Below are positions 34,738 to 43,305 of a stretch of DNA of 64,000 nucleotides, piece after piece; the first letter of the stretch is position 1; each line of letters starts with the position of its first letter. Both the position numbers and the translations under genes were made by a program. Origin of the DNA: Pseudomonas oryzihabitans (GTDB lineage Bacteria > Pseudomonadota > Gammaproteobacteria > Pseudomonadales > Pseudomonadaceae); assembly GCF_007665395.1 (NCBI RefSeq), contig NZ_VDND01000015.1, forward strand, positions 52,448 through 116,447, written 5' to 3'. The notes under the pieces are model-generated. The model made no database searches, was not told the origin of the DNA, and saw only the letters and a list, made by a program, of their open reading frames with translations.

Positions 34738-35597
34738 TGCGATGCTCCTTGGAGAGATTTGAGGATGTCGGATGCCGCGCTCAGAGAGGCGGTGAGGTCT
34801 GGCGCGACAGCGCTAGGCTTGTCGGTCGGGGCAGCGTCATGCGTGCCCCCGCCAGCAGCGCGCGGCGTGCTGGACTTGAAACTGGCGAAGAGCTCGCGCC
34901 GTTCGCTGCGGGTCATACCCGCCTTGGCCAGGGCAACATCCATGGCCTTGAGCGCATTGCTCTGCTGGGTCTGCTCGTCCTGGCGCTCGGTGATCTCGTC
35001 CGAGGACAGCAGGCCAGTGGCGAAGCCCAGCTCCAGGGCGCGGCGACCGCGAATGAAGGTCTCGTCGTCCATCATCTCGGCGACGTCCTTTACCGGCTGG
35101 CCGCTGCCCTCGGCGTAGAGGTCGGCCATGGCGGCGTCGAACTCTTCCATGGTCCCGGCGATATCGCGCAGGTCGTTGCGGTTGCCGACGGCCAAGGTCC
35201 AGCAGTTGTGAATCATCAGGAAGCCGCTGGCGGCCACCTCGCGCTGGGCGCCGGCCATGTAGATGACCGAGCCGGCGGAGGCGGCCAGGCCGAGCACCTT
35301 GGTGGTGATGGGCTGGCTGTGCTCGCGCAGGCGGTTGTAGATGGCCAGGCCCTCGAACATGTCGCCGCCCGGGGAGTTGATGTAGACGGTGACCGGCTTG
35401 TCGCCGATGGAGCGCAGTGCGGCATCGATGCGCGAGACGGTCACGCCGTCGCCGTACCAGTCCTCGCCGATCACCCCGTAGATGGTGATGGTGTCGCTGG
35501 TGGACTCCACCGCCGCCTTGATGGCCGGATTCCATTTGTCGAGCGCGCGCGGGCTCAGCTCGCAGCGGAAGCCGCCAGCCTTGGATTTGAATTGCAT
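34734..35597 (-). CDS. ClpP-like prohead protease
   Basis: Serine protease (287 aa) that matures the capsid. The ClpP fold shows PVTVYINSPGGDMFEGLAIY, the catalytic Ser in GLAASAGSVIYMAG, and His in SGFLMIHNCW. The C-terminal extension (about 200-287) is charged then low-complexity and may act as scaffold. Order portal-protease-capsid is standard. Confidence 0.95.
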   Translation of the reverse strand: MQFKSKAGGFRCELSPRALDKWNPAIKAAVESTSDTITIYGVIGEDWYGDGVTVSRIDAALRSIGDKPVTVYINSPGGDMFEGLAIYNRLREHSQPITTKVLGLAASAGSVIYMAGAQREVAASGFLMIHNCWTLAVGNRNDLRDIAGTMEEFDAAMADLYAEGSGQPVKDVAEMMDDETFIRGRRALELGFATGLLSSDEITERQDEQTQQSNALKAMDVALAKAGMTRSERRELFASFKSSTPRAAGGGTHDAAPTDKPSAVAPDLTASLSAASDILKSLQGASQ

Positions 35598-35600
35598 GAG

Positions 35601-36911
35601 TTACCCCTTGGAGTTTGCCGGCTGGTCCAGCCAGTTCTGCAGAGCAGCCCTTGCGGCTTGCCCGTCGTCGCCCTGACCGAGCTTGTCGATCGGTGACAGG
35701 TTGGTTTGCACGGTGAGCACACCGGCGTTGCCGCCCATCCTGGGCAGGTTCTCCCTCATGCGGCACTCGTCGCGGGTGTAGATGCCGTTCTGCACCATCT
35801 GCGAATACAGGGTGGCGCGGCCAGCGCTGTCGGCGCGCAGCAGGCCCTCGATGGAAAATTCCGAGTAGGTCTGGCGGCGCTGGGCCGGCGTGAGCAGGTT
35901 GCGGTTGATGCCCTCTTCGATCCGCCGCATGTAGCTGCGCAGGGTGAAGGTCAGGAAGCGCAGCAGCTTCTGCTCCAGGCCCGTGCCCCAGTTCGACGCC
36001 TTGTCGCTGTAACCCGCCAGGGTCGGGTCCACCATGTAGAAGCGGCAGATCTCCTCGGCGCTGTACTCGCGCGACTCCAGCAACTGGGCGTCGACCGGAT
36101 TGATGCCGATGACCTTGGCGCTGACGCCCTGCTCCAGCACCGGCGACTTGCCGGCATTCATAGCGCCGCTAATGCGCTGAACGTAGTCCCGAAAGTCTTC
36201 CCGCTGCTGCTTGTTCAGCGTCCGATCAACCTCGAAGGCAACCGTCTGGTGCATGCCGTTCTTGAAGGTGGAGCCGGCCACGTCTTCCGCCGACATCGCC
36301 GCGCCGAAGACATCGGCGCCGTAGGCGATGGGCGACAGGCCGATCTGTCCATCCAGCGAGAAAGCCGGGATGTGCATCATGTCGCTGCGCGCGATGTCTC
36401 GCAGCTGACCGTTCTTCTCCCGGTACCGGTAGAGGATTTCGCCGCTGTCGGCGACGTCCAGGTCCATGCGGTTGGGCAGTAGGAACTCCAGCGCCACGAT
36501 CCGGCCGCCGATGCGCACGATCTCGACGAAGGCATTGCCGCGCAGCAGCATCGAGGCGACCACCGCCTCCCAGAACTGCACCGCGGTCATGCGGCTGTTG
36601 GGGTTGGTGTTGATGATCCAGTGCAGGTCGTTGTCACTGGCCACCTTGCGGCCGCCGTCGGCCTGGCGCATGTACAGGCCCAGCGGGAGCGTCGCGATCG
36701 TCTCGGAGATCAGCCGGACGCAGGACCAGCAGGCCGCCAGGCGCATCGCCTTGTTGACGGTGATGGTCTTGCCGGTAGCGGACGTGCTGCCGACCGTTTG
36801 CGCCCAGATCCCGCCGGCGCCACCGGACAGCGACCGGCCGACCCAGTCGATGATCGATGTCTGCGGGGCGGACACCGCGCTGCTCAGTACGGACAAGAGG
36901 GACTTAGCCAC
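35601..36911 (-). CDS. Portal protein (HK97-type)
   Basis: Dodecameric DNA portal, 436 aa. Family features: AMRLAACWSCVRLISETIATLPLGLY near residues 54-79, WEAVVASMLLRGNAFVEIVR, and the C-terminal PTLAGYSDKASNWGTGLEQKL. The start is GTG at 36911 (VAKSLLSVLS). It overlaps the preceding 54-aa membrane-protein gene by 8 nt. Confidence 0.95.
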   Translation of the reverse strand: MAKSLLSVLSSAVSAPQTSIIDWVGRSLSGGAGGIWAQTVGSTSATGKTITVNKAMRLAACWSCVRLISETIATLPLGLYMRQADGGRKVASDNDLHWIINTNPNSRMTAVQFWEAVVASMLLRGNAFVEIVRIGGRIVALEFLLPNRMDLDVADSGEILYRYREKNGQLRDIARSDMMHIPAFSLDGQIGLSPIAYGADVFGAAMSAEDVAGSTFKNGMHQTVAFEVDRTLNKQQREDFRDYVQRISGAMNAGKSPVLEQGVSAKVIGINPVDAQLLESREYSAEEICRFYMVDPTLAGYSDKASNWGTGLEQKLLRFLTFTLRSYMRRIEEGINRNLLTPAQRRQTYSEFSIEGLLRADSAGRATLYSQMVQNGIYTRDECRMRENLPRMGGNAGVLTVQTNLSPIDKLGQGDDGQAARAALQNWLDQPANSKG

Positions 36912-37068
36912 TGGTCAGCCCTCTTCGGATGAATGCCGCCGCGGCGAAGCACGAGGCCGCGCCAGCGAGCAACGCCCAGCCCAGGCCGAGCAGGATGAAA
37001 ACGCCGGCCACGGCCAGGCCGAAGCCCAGCACTGCGATCAGCAGGTATAGGATCGATGCGGTGCTCAT
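36904..37068 (-). CDS. 54-aa hydrophobic protein between terminase and portal genes
   Basis: ATG at 37068 overlaps the TerL stop as ATGA, and the stop at 36904-36906 overlaps the portal start. The product has two close hydrophobic segments (ILYLLIAVLGFGLAVAGVF and ILLGLGWALLAGAASCFAAA) and a basic end (IRRGL). The tight overlaps on both sides support that it is translated. Small membrane proteins at this place occur in other lambdoid phages; function unknown. Confidence 0.75.
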   Translation of the reverse strand: MSTASILYLLIAVLGFGLAVAGVFILLGLGWALLAGAASCFAAAAFIRRGLTSG

Positions 37069-38750
37069 TCGAATATGGGGTCTCGGATTGCCGCCATGAA
37101 TTGGTCGATGCCTTGCTGGCTCCCCGGATTGAGGGAAATCAGCGTGACAGCGTTGAACAGCGCCATGAGCGGGTCGATCTTGGCCGAGCCGCTAGCCTGC
37201 TTGGTGATCAGGATTGAGTTCGCCCTGGGCTCCACTCGCGCGTTGCCGCAACACCAAGCCATCATCGGTTGACCACCATGCACCATCTCGCCTTCTGCCA
37301 GGCGACGCTCGGTGGTCTTGATTGCGCCACCGAGCTTCCAGCCCTGGGAGATGCCGACGATCTTCTCGTCAGGAACGCCCGCCTCCTCGATCGCATCTCG
37401 TATAGCGCCGATCCCGGCCGGGTCGACGCCGATTTGGTCCAGAATTCCAGCGTTCTCCACCAGGGCAGCTAGCTGCGCTACCTGCTCGACATCTTCGCCG
37501 ATCCTTTCTACCAGTGTGAGGTGGCCGTCCTTTGCGAAATCGCGGAACCGAGGGGCTTCTGACTTGCGTCGTTCCAGCACGGACGGGTGTGCCCAGGCAT
37601 GCGTCCAAGCCAACCAGCGACGTGAGCCTCTTTCGCGCCCTACCGCGGCAAAGCCTAGCAAGTCGTCAAGGCCGCCGCCGTCAATGCCTAGATCGATGAC
37701 TTCGCAACGCTCAATCAAATCATCTAGCGTCTGGCAGAAGTCGACGACCTGCTGCTCCCAGAAGTCCGTGCCCGCCCAGCGATCAGACAGGAGCGCTAGG
37801 CCGATCTCGACATTCAGGTGCTTCGCCAGGAAGCCACGGAACGACTCCTCGCCATCCAGCTGTGCCTGGGCGTAACCACGCTCGATGAAGGGCACGTCCA
37901 CCGACAGCCCGAGATTCGGATTGGTGACGTAGGCGTTTGCCGCGTCCCGGTGAGCGCCAGCGTCGAGCATGGACTTGGGAAACTCGTAGAGTACCGGCAG
38001 GAAGGACTTGTCCTCGATCTTGCCGTCACGCACCTGGCGGGCATACAGCAGCTTCTGCCGAAAGACACCGGCTGGCGGGTCGTCTGACTGGGTTGTCGCC
38101 CAGATGATGAAGCCCTCGGGGCGCGACGCCAGGCCGCCGGTGGCCTCCCGCAGCATCGCCTCGGCGTTGTTGCGCTTGCCGAACACCCAGAGTTCATCGA
38201 TGAAGATACCGATGGCCTTCTTGCCGGATACGGTCTCGCTGTCGGCCGCCACCACCTTCAGCGTGGCGCCGGTGACGCGATGGGTCACGGTCCGGATATG
38301 GTTCTGCACCTGAAGGAGTTCTTTGAGTTCGTCGTCGGCGTTGACCATGTCGCGGATCGGGATGTAGCTGTTGTCGGCAATCTCCTTCGTCGGCGCGATG
38401 ATCACGAACTCGCCGGAGGGCCGCCAGTTGAGGATCAGCGCCGTCAGCATGATGCCGGCAGCGATAGTCGACTTGCCGTTCTTCTTGCTGATCAGCAGCA
38501 GGAACTCGGTGATCATCCGGCGCCCGGTCTCGGCATCGTAGGCACCGAAGATCGCGGCGACGAACTCGTTCACCCAGGGTCGTACGGTCTCGCACATCAG
38601 CGGGCTGCCGGTGGCGTCCACCATGCGCAGCTGGCCGAACACCTCCAGCGCTTCCGCAGCCTGGTCAGGGAAGAGAGGTCCCTGCGGGATGAGCGATTCG
38701 CGAGCGACGATCCGGCGCTCCCAGTCGGGGCACGAGGTCGACCACTTCAC
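37065..38750 (-). CDS. Terminase large subunit
   Basis: DNA packaging motor and nuclease, 561 aa. Walker A-like LLISKKNGKSTIAAG (about 87-101) and Walker B IGIFIDELWVFG (about 183-194) mark the ATPase. The C-terminal nuclease has acidic residues in VIDLGIDGGGLDDLLG and later IGVDPAGIGAI. HK97-type TerL family. It overlaps TerS by 4 nt and the 54-aa gene by 4 nt. Confidence 0.96.
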   Translation of the reverse strand: MKWSTSCPDWERRIVARESLIPQGPLFPDQAAEALEVFGQLRMVDATGSPLMCETVRPWVNEFVAAIFGAYDAETGRRMITEFLLLISKKNGKSTIAAGIMLTALILNWRPSGEFVIIAPTKEIADNSYIPIRDMVNADDELKELLQVQNHIRTVTHRVTGATLKVVAADSETVSGKKAIGIFIDELWVFGKRNNAEAMLREATGGLASRPEGFIIWATTQSDDPPAGVFRQKLLYARQVRDGKIEDKSFLPVLYEFPKSMLDAGAHRDAANAYVTNPNLGLSVDVPFIERGYAQAQLDGEESFRGFLAKHLNVEIGLALLSDRWAGTDFWEQQVVDFCQTLDDLIERCEVIDLGIDGGGLDDLLGFAAVGRERGSRRWLAWTHAWAHPSVLERRKSEAPRFRDFAKDGHLTLVERIGEDVEQVAQLAALVENAGILDQIGVDPAGIGAIRDAIEEAGVPDEKIVGISQGWKLGGAIKTTERRLAEGEMVHGGQPMMAWCCGNARVEPRANSILITKQASGSAKIDPLMALFNAVTLISLNPGSQQGIDQFMAAIRDPIFE

Positions 38751-39316
38751 GGCCTACCGCCTGGCACCGCCTTGAGCTGCGGCGGCTGGCGCGGGCCGAA
38801 CTTGCCACCCGCGGCCTGGCCGGCCTTCTCCTTCGCCTGCTCCTTCTTGCCGCCCTCGCCACGGCGCTGGTGGATGAAGGGCATCAGCGCCTTCGCCGCG
38901 TCGACACGGAGCTTCGGCTCAGTGCCGCCATCGTTCATCACCGCCAGCAGGAAGTCCTTCGGATCGGAGTGGGTCAGTGCCCTGGCCAGGTCGAAGCCGG
39001 CCGGCCCATCCTCATCGACCTGCTCGTCCTCGGCGTTTTCTTCAGGCTGCTGGGTGAGCTCGGCCGCCGTCTTGGGCGCCCGCTTGGGGTGCTCGGCTTT
39101 AACACCAGCTTTAACATCTGCTTTAACACCGCTGCGCTTTGGGCCCAGGGCGTTGAGCTTGTGCAGCTCCAGCTTCACGTCCACATCGGCGGCTAGGCGC
39201 GAACCCGCTGCCGACGCGGTTTTGGCCGAGTACCCGGCAGCGATCGCCGCGTCTTTGTTGGACGCACCTCCCCTGATCGCTTCAATGAAGGCGATCTTTT
39301 TCGGGGTGAGTGACAT
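38747..39316 (-). CDS. Terminase small subunit
   Basis: 189 aa. The N-terminal DNA-binding helix-turn-helix (LTPKKIAFIEAIRGGASNKDAAIAAGYS) is the TerS signature. The middle linker contains several VKAxVKA units. The C-terminus is basic and Lys/Gly-rich. It recognises the packaging site; the pac/cos site itself is expected upstream but was not identified. Confidence 0.9.
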   Translation of the reverse strand: MSLTPKKIAFIEAIRGGASNKDAAIAAGYSAKTASAAGSRLAADVDVKLELHKLNALGPKRSGVKADVKAGVKAEHPKRAPKTAAELTQQPEENAEDEQVDEDGPAGFDLARALTHSDPKDFLLAVMNDGGTEPKLRVDAAKALMPFIHQRRGEGGKKEQAKEKAGQAAGGKFGPRQPPQLKAVPGGRP

Positions 39317-39377
39317 TTAACAAAACCTGTGGGAGGAAAAAAATCTGCGCGTGCGGGGAGGCGCGGTCTAGAAGCCC

Positions 39378-40025
39378 TCAGGCTCCAGGGTTTGGACCCG
39401 CCCCCTGCTCCTGAGGGGAAGGCACAGCACGACGACTAGGCGGACCAGATCTGCCTTTCCTAGGCGAGAACACGTCATCGTGCCGCCATCCAGCGTCCAG
39501 TCGGTACTCAATTGCAGGCCTCGAAAGATTCAGGTATCTGCACCATTCGTTGAGACACATGGTCAGGCCGTGTGCGGTGTAGCGTCGGGACGACTTGAGC
39601 TGATGGGTCTTGGTCATCTTTGGGATGCCGCGCTTCTGGTTACAGCGAGGGCAGCTCGCTACCAGATTGTCTGCCCTGTTGTCATCGGTACAGGCATTGA
39701 GATGATCGACATGCATGTCATCCCAGGTAATAACTCGCGAGCACCAGTGACAGTTAAACGGCCCATCGCCATGCTCAGCGGGATAGACAACCCGGTGCTC
39801 GTAGACGCGGTTGCTTTGTCGCCGCAAAGGATGGTCGGGCGAGTGGGTCAGCTTGTAGCCATATGCATTGGTCAGGGTTCCTGGTTTTACCTTGCTCAGC
39901 TTGTCCGTCGTCCCGGTCCGCCGCTTACGCGTGTAGTGCATCTCGCACATCTGCACTCCCTTGCGATTGGCCACAGTCGAGCAGCCAGGCACACAGCATA
40001 AGGCTGCCTGTTTCGCATTGGACAT
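39378..40025 (-). CDS. HNH endonuclease, free-standing homing type
   Basis: 215 aa. The HNH core is HRVVYPAEHGDGPFNCHWC then WDDMHVDHLNACTDDNRADNL and SCPRCNQKRG, with zinc-binding Cys pairs. An extra N-terminal CxxxC...C..H motif (CCVPGCSTVANRKGVQMCEMH) is present. The C-terminal segment (LSRPAIEYRLDAGW) resembles NUMOD-type DNA-binding helices of homing HNH enzymes. It lies between TerS and the packaging HNH gene, a frequent insertion place. Confidence 0.8.
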   Translation of the reverse strand: MSNAKQAALCCVPGCSTVANRKGVQMCEMHYTRKRRTGTTDKLSKVKPGTLTNAYGYKLTHSPDHPLRRQSNRVYEHRVVYPAEHGDGPFNCHWCSRVITWDDMHVDHLNACTDDNRADNLVASCPRCNQKRGIPKMTKTHQLKSSRRYTAHGLTMCLNEWCRYLNLSRPAIEYRLDAGWRHDDVFSPRKGRSGPPSRRAVPSPQEQGAGPNPGA

Positions 40026-40033
40026 GATGACCT

Positions 40034-40372
40034 CTAGAGGTAGTACTGCTGGTTCTCTTCTTTCTGCTTAACCGAAGAGTGGCAATGAGCACACAGGGAT
40101 ACCCATCGGCTCCGGTCCCAGAAGATCTCCATATCTCCTCGATGAGGAGTGCTATGGTCGACCACGGTCGCTAGAGTCACACGCCCCGCTCGCTCGCAGT
40201 AAACACATAGCGGATGCTGTTGTAGGTGGACCAGCCGAGCCTGCTGCCACTTGTAGCCATAGCCACGCTGGGATGAGGTCTGCGCGGAGGTACGCCACGA
40301 GCCAGGCGCTACGGTTGCCGTCCGTTCTTTGAGCACCTTGGTCTTGGGCTTGAGCATCCGTAGCTTGCCCAT
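40034..40372 (-). CDS. HNH endonuclease, packaging-associated
   Basis: 112 aa. HNH pattern: HPLCVYCERAGRVTLATVVDHSTPHRGD, then WVSLCAHCHSSVKQKEE. In HK97-like phages an HNH protein next to the terminase is needed for cos cleavage. Overlaps the next gene upstream as ATGA. Confidence 0.88.
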   Translation of the reverse strand: MGKLRMLKPKTKVLKERTATVAPGSWRTSAQTSSQRGYGYKWQQARLVHLQQHPLCVYCERAGRVTLATVVDHSTPHRGDMEIFWDRSRWVSLCAHCHSSVKQKEENQQYYL

Positions 40373-40557
40373 CAGATAGGCCGGCCTGCCAGGTCGTGGC
40401 GAGGCGCATCCTTCTCTTCAGCCTCAGCCATCTGGTCGGCCATGAAGTCCACCATCACGCGATTGCTGTCGGCCAGCTCGCGGTTGCTATCAGCTAGCGC
40501 CTGCAACGCCTTGGTCTGTCGCGTTAGGGCGTCCATTAGTTCTTCGTGCTCGGTCAT
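40372..40557 (-). CDS. Small coiled-coil protein, 61 aa
   Basis: Helical and acidic, with an internal repeat ALADSNRELADSNRVM. The ATG at 40557 has a strong RBS (AGGAGG); a GTG immediately upstream is also possible. It leads the packaging operon. Function unknown. Confidence 0.65.
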   Translation of the reverse strand: MTEHEELMDALTRQTKALQALADSNRELADSNRVMVDFMADQMAEAEEKDAPRHDLAGRPI

Positions 40558-40632
40558 CACATCCTCCTGAGTCTTGAACCTTCAAATCCTTGCGGCTATT
40601 ACTTCATTACCGAATAACTCGAAGGGCTAGCC

Positions 40633-40938
40633 ATGAAGGGTATAGGGACCATCACGGTCAACACTCCAGCGGACGATATGGTCGTCTTGCCAAATACGGC
40701 TTTCGATTGGGTAACAAGCGAAGATGGTCTTAGCACCAGTGCAGACGGCCGATCTACAACCAGGATCCGCGCTCCAGATTGGCTAGGCATCCAGACGAAC
40801 GATTTTCCGGACTGGTATAGCAGTTATACGATCCTGATAACTCAGGATTCGAAAGAGCTATTTTTCGAGGTAACTAGGTACCAGAGAAATCCGTATAGCG
40901 AAGATGGGTGGTTGTGGTTTCACGTCGTTTTAAGGTGA
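40633..40938 (+). CDS. Hypothetical moron protein, 101 aa (plus strand inside minus operon)
   Basis: Opposite in orientation to all neighbours and lower in GC. The product begins MKGIGTITVNTPADDMVVLP, is beta-rich and Trp/Tyr-rich (DWYSSYTILITQDSKELFF). Its stop abuts the end of the convergent membrane-protein gene. The pattern of a lone inverted low-GC gene fits a moron. Function unknown. Confidence 0.6.
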   Translation: MKGIGTITVNTPADDMVVLPNTAFDWVTSEDGLSTSADGRSTTRIRAPDWLGIQTNDFPDWYSSYTILITQDSKELFFEVTRYQRNPYSEDGWLWFHVVLR

Positions 40939-41190
40939 TTAAGGGTAGCCCTCAAGCGGCTGCCGGTGGCCACCCCACTGCTCTGGCAGCGTGCAGGCTG
41001 AGACCTCAATGGCGTAGAGCTTGGCCGGCACCTGCATGGAGCCGACCTCGAAGCCTGGCGCTGCGACCCAGATCGTCTGCAGCGTGTTGCGGCATTCCCA
41101 AGTGCGGGTGACGTAGCCGGAGCCGGTACCCACTAGAAACACCACAACTAGGGCCAAGACCCAACGGAACGCGGTTCGTGCCTGCTTCAT
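40939..41190 (-). CDS. Membrane-anchored hypothetical protein, 83 aa
   Basis: N-terminal anchor (FRWVLALVVVFLVGTGSGYV, about 9-28) followed by a periplasmic part with three Cys. Overlaps the upstream membrane-protein gene by 4 nt; together with two more membrane proteins it forms a three-gene group of possible holin or lysis-timing genes. ATG 41190 chosen for the overlap. Confidence 0.65.
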   Translation of the reverse strand: MKQARTAFRWVLALVVVFLVGTGSGYVTRTWECRNTLQTIWVAAPGFEVGSMQVPAKLYAIEVSACTLPEQWGGHRQPLEGYP

Positions 41191-41513
41191 CCGTGCGCCC
41201 TCCCCACTCGACGCTGAATCTGCCGGCGATCCCGACCATCTACCAGAGCGCCGATCCGGCGGAAGAAGTAGGCGCCGCAGAAGATCGTGTGACCTACCAC
41301 TAGCGCGCTCGCCATGCTGTTGTTGATCAGCTTCCACGGCTCCATCAGCCATAGAGCCAGGTGCGCCAGCACGTAGAGGGTAGAGGCCGTGACGATGAAC
41401 ATAACCTCGGTCCGGTCATCCTGGCGGAATCGGTTGCCGTTGGCGGCGAACCAGATGCAACGGGCAATGACCAAGCCGTAGGCCAGTACGGCAGCAATGG
41501 AGATCAGCAGCAT
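41187..41513 (-). CDS. Membrane protein, possible holin, 108 aa
   Basis: Three hydrophobic helices (about 1-23, 38-58, 66-88), with a strongly basic C-terminus (RRIGALVDGRDRRQIQRRVG). Size, three helices and charged tail fit class I holins. It overlaps the genes on both sides. Assignment by topology only. Confidence 0.6.
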   Translation of the reverse strand: MLLISIAAVLAYGLVIARCIWFAANGNRFRQDDRTEVMFIVTASTLYVLAHLALWLMEPWKLINNSMASALVVGHTIFCGAYFFRRIGALVDGRDRRQIQRRVGRAHG

Positions 41514-41824
41514 CAGTTAGCTCCAGGCGGGTTGAACCGCTCCAGCGCGCCCTTCACCTTTACTTCAAGCATTCCCAGCACGGGGTAGGCGCAGAACCCG
41601 AGCACCATCAGGTAGCCCGAGCGGTATTCGTTGGTCATGGGGATGAAGTAGCCGCACGCCTTGCCCACGAAGAAAGCGGACAGGAACTTGATGGCGAAGC
41701 TCTTCGCGGAGAAGCGCATCTCGGTGGTCGGCGGCCAGAAGTAGCTGATCACTCCGCCGAAACCGCCCAGCAGGCCCGGCATGCACCACAGCAGAACGGC
41801 CTCCAGCATCTGATCCACTGGCAT
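41513..41824 (-). CDS. Phage holin-like membrane protein, 103 aa
   Basis: Hydrophobic helices at about 10-30 (WCMPGLLGGFGGVISYFW), 45-62 and 68-85. The MPGLLGGFGGVISYFW opening resembles holins of Pseudomonas and enteric phages (LydA/superfamily III type). First gene of the group; a terminator-like hairpin lies just upstream (41855-41882). Confidence 0.7.
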   Translation of the reverse strand: MPVDQMLEAVLLWCMPGLLGGFGGVISYFWPPTTEMRFSAKSFAIKFLSAFFVGKACGYFIPMTNEYRSGYLMVLGFCAYPVLGMLEVKVKGALERFNPPGAN

Positions 41825-41854
41825 TGCCCTCTAGGTGTTGCCCTCTTCCAGGCA

Positions 41855-41882
41855 TGAAAAAGGCCCGCCGAAGCGAGCCTTG
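41855..41882 (-). terminator. Terminator-like hairpin upstream of the holin group
   Basis: On the minus strand AAGGCTCGCTTCGGCGGGCCTTTTTC forms a short stem followed by T. It lies between the leftward holin genes and the divergent plus-strand pair. Confidence 0.5.
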
Positions 41883-41995
41883 GAAATGACGACAAAAGGC
41901 AGGTTGCCCTATTGTCAAATAGGCCCATTGGGCCTAATATACATCGCATGGGAAGCGCACAACGCGCGGCCCGACAGCCCCAAAGGGACGCACCA

Positions 41996-42193
41996 ATGAG
42001 CATCGAAATGACCAGCGCCGAACTTGAGAAAATCCACTCGGAGATCGCCAAGCTGATGGCTGAAACCAGCAAGCTGAACGCCGAGACCAGCAAGCTTCGC
42101 ACCGACGCCCTGTGGTATCCCATCGCGGTAGCCACCGGCCTAGTCAGCTCAGTGGCCGGCGTGACGGCGATAGTCATCAAGCTCTTCTTCTGA
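41996..42193 (+). CDS. Small coiled-coil/membrane protein, 65 aa
   Basis: The first 40 residues are a coiled coil with repeats KLMAETSKLNAETSKLR. One C-terminal transmembrane helix follows (YPIAVATGLVSSVAGVTAIVIKLFF). Proteins of this form are frequent in phages, often paired with the small HTH-like protein that follows here. ATG 41996 is preferred over an earlier in-frame start. Confidence 0.75.
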   Translation: MSIEMTSAELEKIHSEIAKLMAETSKLNAETSKLRTDALWYPIAVATGLVSSVAGVTAIVIKLFF

Positions 42194-42237
42194 ATCACCA
42201 GGCCCCGCGAAAGCGGGGTCTCTCTTTGAGGTCCACC

Positions 42238-42525
42238 ATGCAGCGCATTCAGCACTACCAGCCGCCCACCACCGAAGACCTAGCCCAGCTCAAGGCGCAG
42301 CTCAAAGCTGCAGGCATGAAGGCGACCGCTGACGAAATGGCGTCCTTGGCAGGCCTGTCTGATGGTAGGCAATGGCGGAAGTACACCGGGGGCGCGCAGC
42401 CCCGCGAGCTTGGCGCGCAGATGCTGTTCTTTATCGCCGCTAGGTTGACCCTGCCTGAGGATCAGCTGGAACCCATCTACGCGAAGATGCGCGAGATCGG
42501 CGCCACACTGGACCTCGAAGGGTAG
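42238..42525 (+). CDS. HTH-type (XRE-like) small regulator, 95 aa
   Basis: It contains LKAAGMKATADEMASLAGLSDGRQWRKYTGG, a helix-turn-helix in which LAGLSDGRQWRKY would be the recognition region, as seen in phage XRE-like proteins paired with the coiled-coil membrane protein. It follows that gene after a short hairpin (CCCGCGAAAGCGGGG). A terminator follows at 42533-42556. Confidence 0.7.
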   Translation: MQRIQHYQPPTTEDLAQLKAQLKAAGMKATADEMASLAGLSDGRQWRKYTGGAQPRELGAQMLFFIAARLTLPEDQLEPIYAKMREIGATLDLEG

Positions 42526-42532
42526 AAAGAAA

Positions 42533-42556
42533 AAGCCCAGCGCTATGGCTGGGCTT
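42533..42556. terminator. Bidirectional terminator between HTH gene and alginate lyase gene
   Basis: AAGCCCAGC-GCTAT-GGCTGGGCTT hairpin between convergent genes. Confidence 0.8.
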
Positions 42557-42570
42557 GTGCTGCTAACCCA

Positions 42571-43299
42571 TTAGGAATGGGTGGTGGTCAGTTTGTAGAA
42601 CCAAGCTTCAGAAGTATCCGTGTCGCCGGTAGAAGCCCCAGGCACTACATCGTTGTAGACACCCGCCTTGAAGTAGAACTCGGTATTCGGGTTCTGAGCC
42701 ACCCACAGCGAGAGGTCTCCAGAGAAGGTTCTCCGGTCACCATTTACCTCGAAATAGGCAGACAGCTGGCCCGAAGAATTGACCTTGGCGTAGTACTGGA
42801 TTCGAGCACCCTTTGCTACGCCAGACATCAGCGTGCTGTTCGCCGTAGCCGTATTAGCATCAGGGTTCGCCCGAAACGATACGATCAGATTTCGAGTTCC
42901 TTTCCCGTCGTCTTCACATTTGAACTTTAGCAGCGGGTTTTTGCCGTCTTCGACATGGATTTGACCGATGAAGGCGCCACCTTTGCCGTCAGAATCCGGA
43001 AGATCCTTTACTACAAGGGACGCGCCGATCGAATGAGTACCGCCAGTAGCCTTCCAGTTTTGCTCAGCGCTGCCATCCGCCGTGTACTCCCGCAGCTCGC
43101 TACGAGTCTTTTCAGACAGTGTAGTGGTGGCACCAGCGACCGGAGCGATGAGCTTCACGTAGCTATCAGTGATTAGAAAGTACTTCGGGATATCGAGCGT
43201 CGGCAGCTCAGACGGCTTGTAAGTCTTGGCTTTCTTAGTGTTGTCATCGATTTGAGGAGTGGTCAGGCTCCAGTGAAGATCAAAGGGTGCAGTAGCCAT
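42571..43299 (-). CDS. Alginate lyase, polysaccharide lyase family 7
   Basis: 242 aa, a single PL7 domain. The three PL7 motifs are present: TRSELREY (substrate-binding Arg/Glu), IGQIHVED (QIH, catalytic His), and YFKAGVYNDV (catalytic Tyr; family consensus YFKAGxYNQ, Asp here in place of Gln). The enzyme should cleave alginate, the Pseudomonas exopolysaccharide, by beta-elimination. No signal peptide is present, so it would act after cell lysis or on the virion. The RBS overlaps the end of the upstream com-like gene, suggesting coupled translation. Terminators lie on both sides of the pair. Confidence 0.88.
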   Translation of the reverse strand: MATAPFDLHWSLTTPQIDDNTKKAKTYKPSELPTLDIPKYFLITDSYVKLIAPVAGATTTLSEKTRSELREYTADGSAEQNWKATGGTHSIGASLVVKDLPDSDGKGGAFIGQIHVEDGKNPLLKFKCEDDGKGTRNLIVSFRANPDANTATANSTLMSGVAKGARIQYYAKVNSSGQLSAYFEVNGDRRTFSGDLSLWVAQNPNTEFYFKAGVYNDVVPGASTGDTDTSEAWFYKLTTTHS

Positions 43300-43305
43300 C
43301 TGGTG

